A DNA stretch of 64,000 nucleotides from Arthrobacter sp. MN05-02 (GCA_004001285.1 AP018697.1:1-64000); one strand, 5' to 3'; shown: positions 1 through 13,131, numbered from the stretch's first letter. The notes: generated by a model from the sequence alone, not told the origin. Translations and numbers: made by a program.

Positions 1-26
1 ATCCTCTAGTCTTGGCTCTGGTCCGT

Positions 27-35
27 TTATCCACG
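27..35 (+). promoter_or_regulatory. DnaA box upstream of dnaA
   Basis: TTATCCACG matches the DnaA-box consensus TTATCCACA in 8 of 9 bases and lies about 65 bp before the dnaA start. Binding of DnaA to its own promoter for autoregulation is common in bacteria; here it is inferred from position and sequence only. Confidence 0.55.
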
Positions 36-100
36 ACATGTGCACAACTCTGTGGAGAACGGACCTTTTCGAGCGGTTGTGCAGCCAAGAGGGGTCTTTC

Positions 101-1513
101 GTGGGTACAGATGAGGTAAACGACGTCGGGAGTTCCTGGCGTAAAGTCATCCGGACCCTCGAGCACGACGATCGTGTCACCCCACGCCAGCGCGGCTTCA
201 TGGTGCTCGCCCAGGCCCAGGGGCTCATCGGCACCACCATGCTCATCGCCGTTCCGAACGAACTGACCCGTGAGGTCCTGCAGACCCAGCTCAAGGGCGC
301 ACTGGACGAAGCGCTCCGCGATGTCTTCCGGGAGGACATCCAGTGCGCTTTCGTCATCGATCCCGAACTGACTCCTGTCGCGGAGGAAGCTCCCGAGCAG
401 GAACCCGAGGAAGTCTCGCCGGAACCCAAGGGTGAGGCCAAGCCCTCACCGACCCCGCCCAGCAACTCCCACGAGTTCGGCAGGCTCAACCCCAAGTACA
501 TCTTCGACACGTTCGTCATCGGCTCCTCGAACCGGTTCGCCCATGCCGCTGCGGTCGCGGTGGCCGAGGCACCCGCGAAGGCGTACAACCCCCTCTTCAT
601 CTACGGCGACTCGGGGCTCGGCAAGACCCACCTGCTGCACGCCATCGGCCACTACGCCCGGCACCTCTACACGGGCATCCGGGTGCGCTACGTGAATTCC
701 GAGGAGTTCACCAACGACTTCATCAACTCGATCCGCGACGACGAGGGCTCCAGCTTCAAGCAGACCTACCGCAACGTGGACATCCTGCTGATCGACGACA
801 TCCAGTTCCTCTCCGGCAAGGACCGGACCATGGAGGAGTTCTTCCACACCTTCAATGCACTGCACAACCACAACAAGCAGGTGGTCATCACCTCCGACAT
901 GCCACCGAAGCAGCTGATCGGGTTCGAGGAACGCATGCGGTCCCGGTTCGAGTGGGGTCTCCTGACGGATATTCAGCCGCCCGAACTGGAGACGCGCATC
1001 GCGATCCTCCGCAAGAAGGCGATCAGCGACAGCCTGAGCGCACCGGACGACGTCCTCGAGTACATCGCGTCGAAGATCGCGACCAACATCCGGGAACTGG
1101 AGGGAGCGCTGATCAGGGTCACTGCCTTCGCCAGCCTCAATCGCCAGACGGTCGACGTGAATCTGGCGGAGATCGTCCTGAAGGACCTCATCTCCGACGA
1201 CGGGGCTCAGGAGATCACCTCGACCGTGATCATGGCGCAGACCGCGGACTACTTCCAGATCAGCATGGAGGAGTTGTGCAGCAAGTCGCGCACGAGGACC
1301 CTGGTCACCGCTCGCCAGATCGCCATGTACCTGTGCCGTGAGCTGACGGACATGTCACTGCCGAAGATCGGACAGGAACTCGGGGGACGCGACCACACGA
1401 CGGTCATCCACGCCGACCGCAAGATCCGCGAACTCATGGCCGAGCGCCGTGCGATCTTCAACCAGGTCACCGAACTGACCAACCGGATCAAGCACAAGCA
1501 ACGCGAGGCCTGA
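101..1513 (+). CDS. dnaA: Chromosomal replication initiator DnaA
   Basis: DnaA is an AAA+ ATPase that binds 9-mer boxes at oriC and opens the origin. Visible features are an N-terminal interaction domain (about 1-90), an acidic and proline-rich linker (about 90-130), Walker A GDSGLGKT at about 169-176, Walker B LLIDD at about 229-233, and the C-terminal DNA-binding signature [11 protein letters not shown] near 428. I chose GTG at 101 because it follows the purine-rich AAGAGGGG (88-95); an earlier in-frame ATG at 38 would overlap the DnaA-box promoter and has no ribosome site. The length of 470 residues is normal for the family. Confidence 0.97.
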   Translation: MGTDEVNDVGSSWRKVIRTLEHDDRVTPRQRGFMVLAQAQGLIGTTMLIAVPNELTREVLQTQLKGALDEALRDVFREDIQCAFVIDPELTPVAEEAPEQEPEEVSPEPKGEAKPSPTPPSNSHEFGRLNPKYIFDTFVIGSSNRFAHAAAVAVAEAPAKAYNPLFIYGDSGLGKTHLLHAIGHYARHLYTGIRVRYVNSEEFTNDFINSIRDDEGSSFKQTYRNVDILLIDDIQFLSGKDRTMEEFFHTFNALHNHNKQVVITSDMPPKQLIGFEERMRSRFEWGLLTDIQPPELETRIAILRKKAISDSLSAPDDVLEYIASKIATNIRELEGALIRVTAFASLNRQTVDVNLAEIVLKDLISDDGAQEITSTVIMAQTADYFQISMEELCSKSRTRTLVTARQIAMYLCRELTDMSLPKIGQELGGRDHTTVIHADRKIRELMAERRAIFNQVTELTNRIKHKQREA

Positions 1514-1999
1514 CACCCGCCGGGTGGACGCCGAAGCACACCGTCGTAATTAACAGGTGTGGACACACCTGTGGATAACCGGGGGAACATCGGCACCCGC
1601 CCTGAGGAAAAACCCCCTGCCGCCTGTGGATCCGCGAAATGACAAGGATTCTGCCCACAACCCCCTGCTGCAGCCCTTCCTGTGGACGCACACCTTGTCC
1701 ACAGGGCAGATCCGCGCCAGCGCACGGGCCAGCGTACTTATCCACAGAATCCACAGCAGTTATTAACACTACGAACCTTAAACTTCAAAAAGTTCGTCAA
1801 ATAACATTCCACGTTCCGCACGCCCCGTCCCAGCCCTCCCGACCCTGCTGGGCACCACCGCTCTCCGGCTAAGCTGTTCCCCAGTAGTGTTGTAGTTCCC
1901 CGTGCCCGGACACCTCCGGAACCGGGACCTACCCACCCACCATCCGCCGGCGATTCACCGGTGGCTGTTTTTTGATCTGGCGAAAGGCGGCACTGCTCC
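1514..1999. other. oriC: Probable replication origin oriC (dnaA-dnaN gap)
   Basis: This 486-bp gene-free gap between dnaA and dnaN is the usual place for actinobacterial oriC. Perfect DnaA boxes are at 1570-1578 (TGTGGATAA, minus) and 1738-1746 (TTATCCACA, plus). Weaker boxes occur at 1558-1566 (TGTGGACAC), 1625-1633 (TGTGGATCC), 1681-1689 (TGTGGACGC) and 1695-1703 (TTGTCCACA). An AT-rich stretch at about 1756-1812 is the only clearly AT-rich segment in this high-GC sequence and is the likely unwinding element. The dnaN promoter must lie at about 1830-1980. Confidence 0.85.
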
Positions 2000-3124
2000 G
2001 TGAAATTCAGAGTCGAGCGGGATGTACTTGCAGAGGCTGTGTCCTGGACCGCCCGTTCCCTGTCACCCCGCCCTCCGGTCCCCGTCCTCGCCGGACTCCT
2101 GATCAAGGCCGAGGGTGGCTCACTGAGCCTCGCGAGCTTCGACTACGAGATCTCGGCACGGCTGGAGATCGCCGCCGAGGTCCTCGAGGAAGGCACGATC
2201 CTCGTGTCCGGCCGGTTGCTCGCCGACATCTGCCGCAGCCTGCCCTCCGCACCCGTCGAGGTGGCCACCGACGGGTCGAAGGTGACCCTCACCTGCCGCA
2301 ACAGCCGCTTCAACCTCGCCACCATGCCGGAGGGCGAATACCCCGAACTCCCCAAACTGCCGGACGTGAGCGGAGTGGTCGACGGTGAGGCCTTCGCCCA
2401 GGCGGTCTCCCAGGTCATCATCGCCGCCAGCCGCGACGACACGCTGCCGATCCTCACCGGTGTCCGCATGGAGATCGAGGACGACCTGATCACCCTCCTC
2501 GCGACCGATCGATACCGGCTCGCCCTCAGGGAAGTGTCCTGGAAACCGACCACTCCCGGGATCTCCACCAGTGCACTCGTGAAGGCGAAGACCCTCAACG
2601 AGGTCGCCAAGACCCTCGGTGGAGCCGGTGACCTGAACATCGCCTTCTCCGACGATTCCGAGCTGATCGGTTTCGAGTCCGGCGGACGCCGGACGACATC
2701 GCTGCTCGTGGACGGTGACTATCCCAAGATCCGTTCGCTGTTCCCCGAGAACACGCCGATCCACGCCACCGTGCAGACCAGCACCCTGGTGGAAGCAGTT
2801 CGTCGTGTCTCGCTCGTCGCCGAGCGCAACACCCCCGTCCGCCTCGCCTTCGCGGAGGGACAGGTGACCCTCGACGCCGGTACGGGCGAGGACGCCCAGG
2901 CGTCGGAGGCCATCGAGGCGACCCTCGACGGCGACGACATCACCGTCGCGTTCAACCCGCACTACCTCAGCGAGGGCCTCGGCGCGTTCAGCAGCCCGTA
3001 CGTCCGGTTCTCCTTTACCTCACCACCCAAGCCCGCGGTGATCTCCGCGCAGGATGACGCCTCCGGTGAGGACAGGGAAGACTATAGGTACCTGCTGATG
3101 CCCGTGCGGTTGCCCAACCATTAA
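2000..3124 (+). CDS. dnaN: DNA polymerase III beta sliding clamp
   Basis: DnaN forms the ring-shaped dimer that tethers DNA polymerase III, DnaE2/ImuB and other clamp partners to DNA. The 374-residue protein has the normal three-domain length and ends in the typical YRYLLMPVRL C-terminus that forms part of the partner-binding pocket. The GTG start follows a purine-rich CGAAAGGCGG at about 1981-1990. It follows oriC and precedes gnd, the usual actinobacterial order. Confidence 0.97.
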   Translation: MKFRVERDVLAEAVSWTARSLSPRPPVPVLAGLLIKAEGGSLSLASFDYEISARLEIAAEVLEEGTILVSGRLLADICRSLPSAPVEVATDGSKVTLTCRNSRFNLATMPEGEYPELPKLPDVSGVVDGEAFAQAVSQVIIAASRDDTLPILTGVRMEIEDDLITLLATDRYRLALREVSWKPTTPGISTSALVKAKTLNEVAKTLGGAGDLNIAFSDDSELIGFESGGRRTTSLLVDGDYPKIRSLFPENTPIHATVQTSTLVEAVRRVSLVAERNTPVRLAFAEGQVTLDAGTGEDAQASEAIEATLDGDDITVAFNPHYLSEGLGAFSSPYVRFSFTSPPKPAVISAQDDASGEDREDYRYLLMPVRLPNH

Positions 3125-3188
3125 CCGTCCGGCAGGGACAGCGGCCGGGCGGATCGCCGGCCGGACACATCGTCAGAAAGAGAACCTC

Positions 3189-4085
3189 ATGCACATCGGC
3201 CTCATTGGACTCGGCAAAATGGGATTCAACATGAGGGAGCGACTCCGCGGGAAGGGCATCGAGGTCACCGGCTTCGACCGCAACCCCGAACTCACCGATG
3301 TGTCGACCCTCGACGAGCTCATCGAGGCACTTCCCGCACCACGCATCGTCTGGGTGATGGTTCCCGCCGGCCAGGTCACCGACGGCGTCGTCAAGGATCT
3401 CTCCGAGGTCATGTCCGAGGGTGACCTCGTGATCGACGGCGGCAATTCCAAGTTCACCGACGATCAGATCCACGCCACGCTCCTCGCGCAGAAGGGCATC
3501 CGGTTCCTGGACTGCGGCGTCTCCGGCGGGGTGTGGGGGCTGGAGAACGGGTACGGCCTGATGGCCGGTGGCAGCCAGGCCGACGTGGAACTCGCCATGC
3601 CGGTCTTCGACGCCCTCCGCCCGGAAGGGGATCGTGCCGAAAGCTTCGTGCACGTGGGCGACGTCGGCGCGGGGCACTACGCCAAGATGGTGCACAACGG
3701 CATCGAGTACGGACTGATGCAGTCCTATGCGGAGGGCTACGAACTCCTCGAGGCGAAGGACATCGTCAAGGACGTCCACGGCACCTTCGCCGCCTGGCAG
3801 AAGGGCACCGTCGTCCGCTCCTGGCTGCTGGACCTGCTCGTGAAGGCTCTCCAGGAGGACCCGGGCCTGTCCAAGATCGCCGGCTACGTCGAGGACTCCG
3901 GCGAGGGCCGTTGGACCGTGGAGGAAGCCATCGCGAATTCCGTCCCCGCTCCCGCCATCACGGCAGCCCTCTTCGCCCGTTTCTCCTCGCGGCAGGACGA
4001 CTCCCCGTCGATGAAGATGGTCGCAGCGCTCCGCAACCAGTTCGGCGGCCATGCGGTGAAGCCGGCCCAGTCGAACCCCGAGTAG
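3189..4085 (+). CDS. gnd: 6-phosphogluconate dehydrogenase, decarboxylating (short type)
   Basis: It oxidatively decarboxylates 6-phosphogluconate to ribulose 5-phosphate in the pentose phosphate pathway. The N-terminus has the Rossmann motif GLIGLGKMG (glycines 7, 9 and 12), the substrate motif DGGNS at 83-87 and the catalytic region with K166 and N170. At 298 residues it belongs to the short GntZ/YqeC-like group, which often prefers NAD; cofactor preference is inferred from family. AAGAGAACC precedes the ATG. Its place between dnaN and recF is typical of this lineage. Confidence 0.93.
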   Translation: MHIGLIGLGKMGFNMRERLRGKGIEVTGFDRNPELTDVSTLDELIEALPAPRIVWVMVPAGQVTDGVVKDLSEVMSEGDLVIDGGNSKFTDDQIHATLLAQKGIRFLDCGVSGGVWGLENGYGLMAGGSQADVELAMPVFDALRPEGDRAESFVHVGDVGAGHYAKMVHNGIEYGLMQSYAEGYELLEAKDIVKDVHGTFAAWQKGTVVRSWLLDLLVKALQEDPGLSKIAGYVEDSGEGRWTVEEAIANSVPAPAITAALFARFSSRQDDSPSMKMVAALRNQFGGHAVKPAQSNPE

Positions 4086-4095
4086 GTGCTCACCG

Positions 4096-5350
4096 GTGTA
4101 CGTTGAGCACCTCTCGCTCACCGGATTCCGGAGCTACAGGCAACTCGACACAGCCATAGAGCCCGGCATCACGGTCTTCGTCGGCCCGAACGGTGTCGGG
4201 AAGACGAACATCGTCGAGGCCATCGGGTATCTCGCGACACTCTCCTCGCACCGCGTGAGCACCGACAAGCCCCTCATCGCCTTCGGCGAGCAGCGTGCGA
4301 TCATCCGTGGCAGGTTCGTCCGCGGGACGCAGCGCACCGGGGTCGAGGTGGAGATCAACGCCGTCGCCGCGAACCGGGCCCGGATCAACAGGTCCAATCC
4401 GGTGCGGGCCAGGGACGCCGCAGGAATCCTGAAGACCGTCCTCTTCGCCCCCGAGGATCTGGCACTGGTGAAGGGGGATCCATCGGGAAGGCGCCGGTAC
4501 CTGGACGAGGTCCTGGTCTCGCTCCTTCCCCATCAGTCGGCGCTGCGTGCCGAGTACGAGCGTGTCCTCAAGCAGCGCAACGCCCTGCTCAAATCGGCAC
4601 GTGCAGCCGGCAGGTTCTCCACGGCCCATGAGTCGACCCTCGACGTCTGGGACCAGCACCTCGCCGAAGCGGGGGCGAGGCTGCTGTCCGCGCGGCTGAT
4701 CCTCGTGGACAAGCTGCGTCCGCACGTGCAGCGCGCCTACAAGGAACTGACCGACGGTTCGAAGGGCGCGGACATCACCTACGTCTCCAGTGTCTCGTCG
4801 TCGTCGGACCTTCCGGGGGACCACGACGGCCCGGGCACCCGAGGTGACGCGCCGCCGGAGGTGCTGCAGGATCTCGCACTGCCCGAACTGACCGCCCTGT
4901 TCGTGGCGAGCCTGCTCCGGCACCGCAAGAAGGAACTCGAGCGGGGCATCTCACTCGTGGGACCGCACCGCGACGAGCTCGACCTGCTCCTCGGCGAGGT
5001 CCCGGCCAAGGGCTATGCCTCGCACGGTGAGACCTGGTCGATGGCGCTCGCCCTGAGGCTGGCGTCCTACTACCTGTTGCTCGAGGAGGACCATACGCCC
5101 GGGGGCGATCCGGTGCTGATCCTCGACGACGTCTTCGCGGAACTCGACGCCCAGCGGCGGACGCGCCTGGCGGCGATCGTCGCGCCGGCCGAGCAGGTGC
5201 TGGTGACGGCGGCCGTCGGGGACGACATCCCGCAGGCCCTCCTGGGACATCAGATCCGCGTCGTCCCGGGCGGGATCGCGGAGCCCGACGGCTCCGTCGA
5301 GCAGCCGACCGGTGCCGGTGCGACCGCACGGGTGGAAGCTGGGGAAGCCG

Positions 5351-5358
<8 letters not shown>
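4096..5358 (+). CDS. recF: DNA replication and repair protein RecF
   Basis: RecF is an SMC/ABC-like ATPase that helps load RecA at single-strand gaps and stalled forks. Walker A GPNGVGKT is at 30-37, the ABC-type signature lies around ISLVGPHRDEL, and the Walker B region is LILDDVFAELD. The GTG start is 10 bp after gnd. The 420-residue length is slightly long because of a poorly conserved C-terminal tail after the ATPase core. The stop overlaps the dciA start by 8 bases, suggesting translational coupling. Confidence 0.96.
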
Positions 5359-8255
<2,897 letters not shown>

Positions 8256-8397
8256 TGTGTGTCTCCGGCATTCTGCCGGCGCAACGAAATTCGCTCGTTC
8301 CTCGCGAATATTAAGGCGCCTACACAGAATGTCGGAACCACCCACGACTCGGTCACGCGGTATCGCAGGACACAGACATGACGAACGGAACTGATTC

Positions 8398-11067
8398 ATG
8401 AGTGACGACATCACCGGCAACGGACCGGACGAGCCCATCGAGGGTGAGGTCCTGACGGACCGCGTCGAGCAGGTCGACCTGCAGACCGAGATGCAGCGGT
8501 CCTACCTGGACTACGCGATGGCGGTCATCGTCGGCCGGGCCCTGCCCGACGTCCGCGACGGTCTCAAGCCCGTGCACCGCCGCGTGCTGTACGCCATGTT
8601 CGACGGCGGCTACCGGCCTGACCGCTCGTTCAACAAGTGCGCCCGCGTGGTCGGCGAGGTCATGGGTCAGTACCACCCGCACGGCGACTCCGCGATCTAC
8701 GACGCCCTGGTCCGCCTGATCCAGGACTGGACCATGCGCTACCCGCTCGCGCTGGGTCAGGGGAACTTCGGCTCGCCCGGTAACGACGGCGCCGCGGCTC
8801 CGCGATACACCGAGACGAAGATGGCCCCGCTCGCCATGGAGATGGTGCGGGACATCGACGAGGAGACCGTCGACTTCCAGGACAACTACGACGGCAAGAA
8901 CCAGGAGCCGACGATCCTGCCGTCTCGCTTCCCGAACCTGCTCGTCAACGGATCGTCGGGTATCGCGGTCGGCATGGCCACGAACATCCCGCCGCACAAC
9001 TTGCGCGAGGTGGCCGACGGTGTCCAGTGGTACCTGGAGAACCCGGAGGCCTCCAAGGAGGAACTGCTCGAGGCGCTGATCGCACGGATCAAGGGCCCTG
9101 ATTTCCCGACCGGCGCCCAGATCCTGGGGCACAAGGGCATCGAGGATGCCTACCGCACGGGGCGCGGCTCCATCACCATGCGTGCCGTCGTCAACGTCGA
9201 GGAGATCCAGAACCGGACCTGCCTCGTCGTCACCGAGCTCCCGTACCAGGCCAACCCGGACAACCTCGCGATCAAGATCGCCGAACTGGTCAAGGACGGC
9301 AAGATCAGCGGAATCGCCGACCTGCGCGACGAGACGTCCGGACGCACCGGCCAGCGCCTGGTGATCGTGCTCAAGCGCGACGCCGTCGCCAAGGTGGTCC
9401 TCAACAACCTGTACAAGCACACGCAGCTCCAGGACAACTTCAGCGCGAACATGCTGGCGATCGTCGACGACGTGCCCCGCACGCTCAGCCTCGACGCCTT
9501 CATCCGGCACTGGGTGAACCACCAGCTCGAAGTCATCGTGCGGCGCACCCGCTACCGGCTGCGCAAGGCGGAGGAGGAGGCCCACATCCTGCGTGGCCTC
9601 CTGAAGGCGCTCGACGCGCTCGACGAGGTCATCGCGCTGATCCGCGCCTCCTCCACCACGGAGGAGGCCCGTGACGGGCTCATGGGGCTGCTCGCCATCG
9701 ACGAGCTGCAGGCCACCGCCATCCTCAACATGCAGTTGCGCCGGCTCGCGGCGCTCGAGCGGCAGAAGATCCAGGACCGGCACGCCGAACTCGAATCGAT
9801 GATCACCGAGTTCAACCGCATCCTCGCCTCGGAGGACGTCCAGCGCGGCATCGTCAGCACCGAACTCGCGGAGATCGTGGCCAAGTTCGGCGACGACCGC
9901 CGCACCGACATCCTCATGGGCTACGACGGCGACATGAGCATGGAGGACCTGATCCCCGAGGAGGAGATGGTCGTCACCATCACCCGCGGTGGATACGTCA
10001 AGCGCACGCGCAGCGACAACTACCGGCAGCAGGCGCGCGGCGGCAAGGGCATCAAGGGAGCGCAGCTGCGCGGCGACGACGTCGTCGAGCACTTCTTCGT
10101 GACCACCACGCACCACTGGCTCCTGTTCTTCACCAACCTGGGCCGGGTCTACCGGGCGAAGGCCTACGAACTGGTCGAGGCTGCGCGCGACGCCAAGGGG
10201 CAGCACGTCGCGAACCTCCTGGCCTTCCAGCCGGACGAGACGATCGCCCAGGTGCTGGACCTGCGCGACTACCAGTAGTCCCCCTACCTGGTCCTGGCCA
10301 CCAAGCGGGGCCTCGTCAAGAAGACCCGCCTCGAGGACTACGACACCAACCGGACGGCGGGGGTCATCGCGATCAACCTGCGCGACAACGACGAGCTCGT
10401 CTCCGCTCAGCTCGTCTCCGGTGAGGACGACATCATGCTCGTCTCGCGGAAGGGACAGTCGCTGCGCTTCACGGCCGACGACGACGCCCTGCGGCCCATG
10501 GGACGCGCGACATCGGGTGTGACCGGCATGAAGTTCCGCGACGACGACGAGCTGCTGGCCGCCAAGGTGGTCACGGACGATTCCTACGTCTTCATCGTCA
10601 CCGAGGGTGGTTTCGCGAAGAGGACCAGGGTCGACGACTACCGTGTCCAGGGTCGTGGCGGCCTGGGCATCAAGGTCGCCAAGCTGGCCGAGGAGCGCGG
10701 GGACCTCGTGGGTGCCCTCGTGGTGCAGGAGGAGGACGAGGTGCTGGTCGTCATGGGCGGCGGCAAGGTGGTTCGTTCCGCCGTCGCCGGTGTTCCCGCC
10801 AAGGGCCGCGACACGATGGGAGTCATCTTCGCCAAGCCCGACAAGACCGACCGGATCATCGCCGTGGCCCGCAACAGTGAACGTAGCGTCGCCGTCGAGG
10901 AGGGCCTCATCGAGGATCCCTCCGAGGGCAGCCCGGATGTCGACGTGATCGATACGGTCTCTCCGCAGGAGGATCCTGCGGAGTTCACAGCCGATGAAGT
11001 ACGGTTGTCGACAGAGGAAACGGCTGAGCCTGACGCTGAGTCGCCGGAACACGGAGGTAGCGAGTGA
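8398..11067 (+). CDS. gyrA: DNA gyrase subunit A, interrupted by an in-frame TAG at codon 627
   Basis: GyrA cuts and rejoins DNA and, through its C-terminal pinwheel, wraps DNA. The catalytic tyrosine is Y137 (context PRYTE), and the quinolone region [10 protein letters not shown] (93-102) keeps S98 and D102. The GyrA-box QQARGGKG is at 544-551, in the first pinwheel blade. A TAG at 10276-10278 ends the frame after 626 residues. Beyond it the same frame continues without change ([13 protein letters not shown] and so on) to a normal end at 11067, so the total is one stop inside a full-length 889-codon gene. This could be a base error or real nonsense mutation (CAG to TAG would fit), with readthrough, or internal re-start at ATG 10435 (GGTGAGG 8 nt upstream). 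The ATG at 8398 is the chosen start. Confidence 0.93.
10276..10278 (+). other. Internal amber codon in gyrA
   Basis: The codon order is CTG CGC GAC TAC CAG TAG TCC CCC TAC CTG. Both flanks encode recognisable GyrA C-terminal domain without frame change. Relatives usually have Glu or Gln near this point, so a single C-to-T change from CAG is the simplest origin. The truncated product would keep the catalytic core and GyrA-box but lose most of the DNA-wrapping pinwheel. Confidence 0.9.
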
Positions 11068-11600
11068 GCTCGGCCAACACCAACCCGCGGTCGTCCAGCG
11101 GACAAGTGCGGACGCCCGGGGCCCCTCCGCGCGTGAACGCGCCTGCGCGCCCCGCCCAGCGTCCGGCTTCCGCGGGTGCTCAGGCCGGGCGTCCGGGGCA
11201 GCGTCCCGGTCTCGTCAAGCCGGCTCCGAAGGCGAAGGCCCGCAAGGCCCGCCTGCTCGTCAGCAAGGTCGATCCCTGGTCCGTCCTGAAGATGTCGTTC
11301 CTGCTGTCGGTCGCGCTCGGAATCGTCACGGTCGTCGCGTCCTTCGTCATCTGGACCGTCCTCGACCTGACCGGCATCTTCGACGGGGTCAACGAGCTTC
11401 TGCGGGAGATCGCCGGCTCCGAGAACGGTGGGTTCGACCTCCGCCAATTCGCGTCGTTGCCGCAGGTGCTCTCCTTCGCCACGATCATCGCCGTGGTGAA
11501 CGTGGTGCTCCTGACAGCCCTGGCCATGCTCTCGGCCGTGCTCTACAACATCTCATCCACCCTGGTCGGCGGCATCGGCGTCACGCTGACGGACGACTAG
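11064..11600 (+). CDS. DUF3566 membrane protein
   Basis: The 178-residue protein starts with a basic, proline- and alanine-rich cytoplasmic region (about 1-70). Two hydrophobic segments follow, at about 79-103 and 132-160, with a short extracytoplasmic loop between them, matching DUF3566. Its GTG overlaps the gyrA stop by 4 bases, so it depends on translation through gyrA; the internal gyrA TAG could therefore affect it. Function is unknown; it almost always follows gyrA in Actinobacteria. Confidence 0.85.
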   Translation: MSSANTNPRSSSGQVRTPGAPPRVNAPARPAQRPASAGAQAGRPGQRPGLVKPAPKAKARKARLLVSKVDPWSVLKMSFLLSVALGIVTVVASFVIWTVLDLTGIFDGVNELLREIAGSENGGFDLRQFASLPQVLSFATIIAVVNVVLLTALAMLSAVLYNISSTLVGGIGVTLTDD

Positions 11601-11686
11601 GACATCTGCCCCTTCGGCGCCCGCGGGCGATTTGAGAAATGCCGAGGCACTACTGTAAAGTCGTATCTCGGCCCGAAGAGGTATCG

Positions 11687-11760
11687 GGGTGTATAGCTCA
11701 GGCGGTTAGAGCGCTTCGCTGATAACGAAGAGGTCCCAGGTTCAAGTCCTGGTACGCCCA
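11687..11760 (+). tRNA. tRNA-Ile (GAT)
   Basis: This is a 74-nt cloverleaf: acceptor GGGTGTA pairs with TACGCCC, discriminator A, anticodon stem CTTCG/CGAAG around loop CTGATAA, and T-arm CCAGG TTCAAGT CCTGG. No CCA is encoded. A TACTGT -10-like hexamer is at 11651-11656. Confidence 0.97.
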
Positions 11761-11798
11761 CGGATCTGCCACCGGCAGGCAGCTGCAAGGAGACTGAT

Positions 11799-11915
11799 GT
11801 GAAGAAGTTGCTCATCGCGGCAGCGGCTGCAGCCAGTGTCCTGATGTACAAGCGGTGGCAGGATTCCGAGAAGAGCAAGAACGTCTGGAGCAACGCCACG
11901 GACGATCTCGCGTAG
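11799..11915 (+). CDS. DLW-39 family small protein
   Basis: This 38-residue protein has a GTG start, a strong AAGGAGA ribosome site at 11788-11794, and an alanine-rich hydrophobic N-terminus (MKKLLIAAAAAASVLMYKR) followed by a short polar tail ending DDLA. Length, sequence and position between tRNA-Ile and tRNA-Ala downstream of gyrA match the actinobacterial DLW-39 family. The function is unknown; a single membrane helix is likely. Confidence 0.85.
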   Translation: MKKLLIAAAAAASVLMYKRWQDSEKSKNVWSNATDDLA

Positions 11916-11938
11916 CACAGAGCATCATCCGAAGCATC

Positions 11939-11944
11939 TATACT
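11939..11944 (+). promoter_or_regulatory. Candidate -10 of tRNA-Ala
   Basis: TATACT lies 16 bp before the tRNA-Ala 5' end, a usual distance for a tRNA promoter. No clear -35 was seen. Confidence 0.4.
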
Positions 11945-11960
11945 GGATGAGTTCTGTTTC

Positions 11961-12033
11961 GGGGGCATGGCGCAATTGGTAGCGCACCTGCTTTGCAAGC
12001 AGGGGGTTCGGGGTTCGAGTCCCCGTGCCTCCA
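11961..12033 (+). tRNA. tRNA-Ala (TGC)
   Basis: This is a 73-nt cloverleaf: acceptor GGGGGCA pairs with TGCCTCC (one G-T), discriminator A, anticodon stem CCTGC/GCAGG around loop TTTGCAA, and a T-arm with GGTTCGAGTCC. CCA is not encoded. Confidence 0.97.
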
Positions 12034-12040
12034 CCGAAAG

Positions 12041-12067
12041 AAAGTCCCGGTCGTCGACCGGGACTTT
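12041..12067 (+). terminator. Rho-independent-like terminator after tRNA-Ala
   Basis: AAAGTCCCGGTCG pairs with CGACCGGGACTTT in a near-perfect hairpin, followed by CCTTCGTT. It lies 8 bp after tRNA-Ala. Confidence 0.7.
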
Positions 12068-12108
12068 CCTTCGTTAAGCGTCGTCCCGGGGGCACCGATG
12101 CAGTGCAA

Positions 12109-12114
12109 TAGGGT
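12109..12114 (+). promoter_or_regulatory. Leaderless -10 of EamA gene
   Basis: TAGGGT ends 6 nt before the GTG at 12121; no ribosome site lies upstream. Confidence 0.5.
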
Positions 12115-12120
12115 GGCCGG

Positions 12121-13035
12121 GTGACTATCTTCCTCTCGATCCTGGGCGTGATCGGTGTGTCCGCATCCGGCCCGATCATGGCAGCGACGGCGGCGCCCGT
12201 CCTCGCCATCGCGTTCTGGCGGAACCTCCTGGGCGCGGTGCTCATGGGTGGCCCCGCCGCCGTCTCCAAGCGTGCCGAGTTCGCCGCCCTGCGGGGCGCG
12301 GACTACCGGCGGCTCGCCGTGGCGGCCGTGGCGCTCGCGCTCCACTTCGCATGCTTCATCACCGCGCTGAAGCTCACGTCCGTGGCAGCGGCCACCGCGC
12401 TGGTCTGTCTTCAGGTGGCATGGATCGCACTGTTCAATGCGCTGCTGGGGTCACGTCCACACGGTGCCGTGGTGGCGGGGCTCGCGATCGCGTTCATCGG
12501 CGTGGTCATCATCACCGGCTTCGACCTCTCCCTCTCGGGCGAAGCCCTCCTCGGAGATCTGCTCGCGTTGGCCGGCGGGGCTTTGGCCGGTGTCTACCAG
12601 ATGGCCGGAGCGGCGGCACGGCGGACGATGTCCACCGGCACCTACACGACCCTCTGCTACGGTGCCTGCGCCGGGATCCTCGCGGTCCTGTGCGCGGTCA
12701 CGGGGCAGCCGGTCATCGGATTCTCCCCCGCGGCCTGGGCGGGGATCCTCGCGGTGACCCTGCTGGCGCAGATCATGGGCCACTCGGTGTTCAACCACCT
12801 GCTCGCGGTGATGAGTCCGCTCGTCGTGTCGATGATCATCCTGCTCGAGATCCCCGGCGCTGCACTCCTCGCGGCCGTGTTCCTCGGCGAGAAGCTCCCG
12901 GGCGGGACCTACGGAGGCCTGATCCTGATCCTCGTCGGGCTGGCTGTCGTCATCCGGGGACAGCAGCGCAGGGACCGCCGGCGAACGCTGGAGCAGGCAC
13001 AGGCCGGCCCCCCGCCCGCGCTCGGTGGGGACTGA
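12121..13035 (+). CDS. EamA/DMT-family transporter
   Basis: This 304-residue, strongly hydrophobic protein has about ten membrane segments in two EamA halves (about 1-140 and 150-285), like drug/metabolite exporters such as RhaT and YdcZ relatives. The substrate cannot be told from sequence. There is no ribosome site before the GTG; instead TAGGGT at 12109-12114 ends 6 nt before it, predicting a leaderless mRNA. The C-terminus is basic and cytoplasmic. It is monocistronic and convergent with the next gene. Confidence 0.85.
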   Translation: MTIFLSILGVIGVSASGPIMAATAAPVLAIAFWRNLLGAVLMGGPAAVSKRAEFAALRGADYRRLAVAAVALALHFACFITALKLTSVAAATALVCLQVAWIALFNALLGSRPHGAVVAGLAIAFIGVVIITGFDLSLSGEALLGDLLALAGGALAGVYQMAGAAARRTMSTGTYTTLCYGACAGILAVLCAVTGQPVIGFSPAAWAGILAVTLLAQIMGHSVFNHLLAVMSPLVVSMIILLEIPGAALLAAVFLGEKLPGGTYGGLILILVGLAVVIRGQQRRDRRRTLEQAQAGPPPALGGD

Positions 13036-13084
13036 AGCAGTAACGGATGTATTCCGAGAAATACATGCTCCGTAGAGAATAGAA

Positions 13085-13112
13085 AACCCCCAGCACCGTG
13101 ATGCCGGGGGTT
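13085..13112. terminator. Bidirectional terminator
   Basis: AACCCCC (13085-13091) pairs with GGGGGTT (13106-13112), flanked by A-rich sequence on the left and TTCCCTTC on the right. It lies between two convergent genes and can serve both. Confidence 0.65.
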
Positions 13113-13131
13113 CCCTTCAGGAAGGGCGTGG

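Noticed and set aside
10276..10278. Amber codon as pyrrolysine or selenocysteine
   Set aside because: TAG would need pyl genes, none of which appear here, and the site is not catalytic; selenocysteine uses TGA.
8353..11052. Long minus-strand open frame (899 codons) opposite gyrA
   Set aside because: Compositional shadow of gyrA without any recognisable domain.
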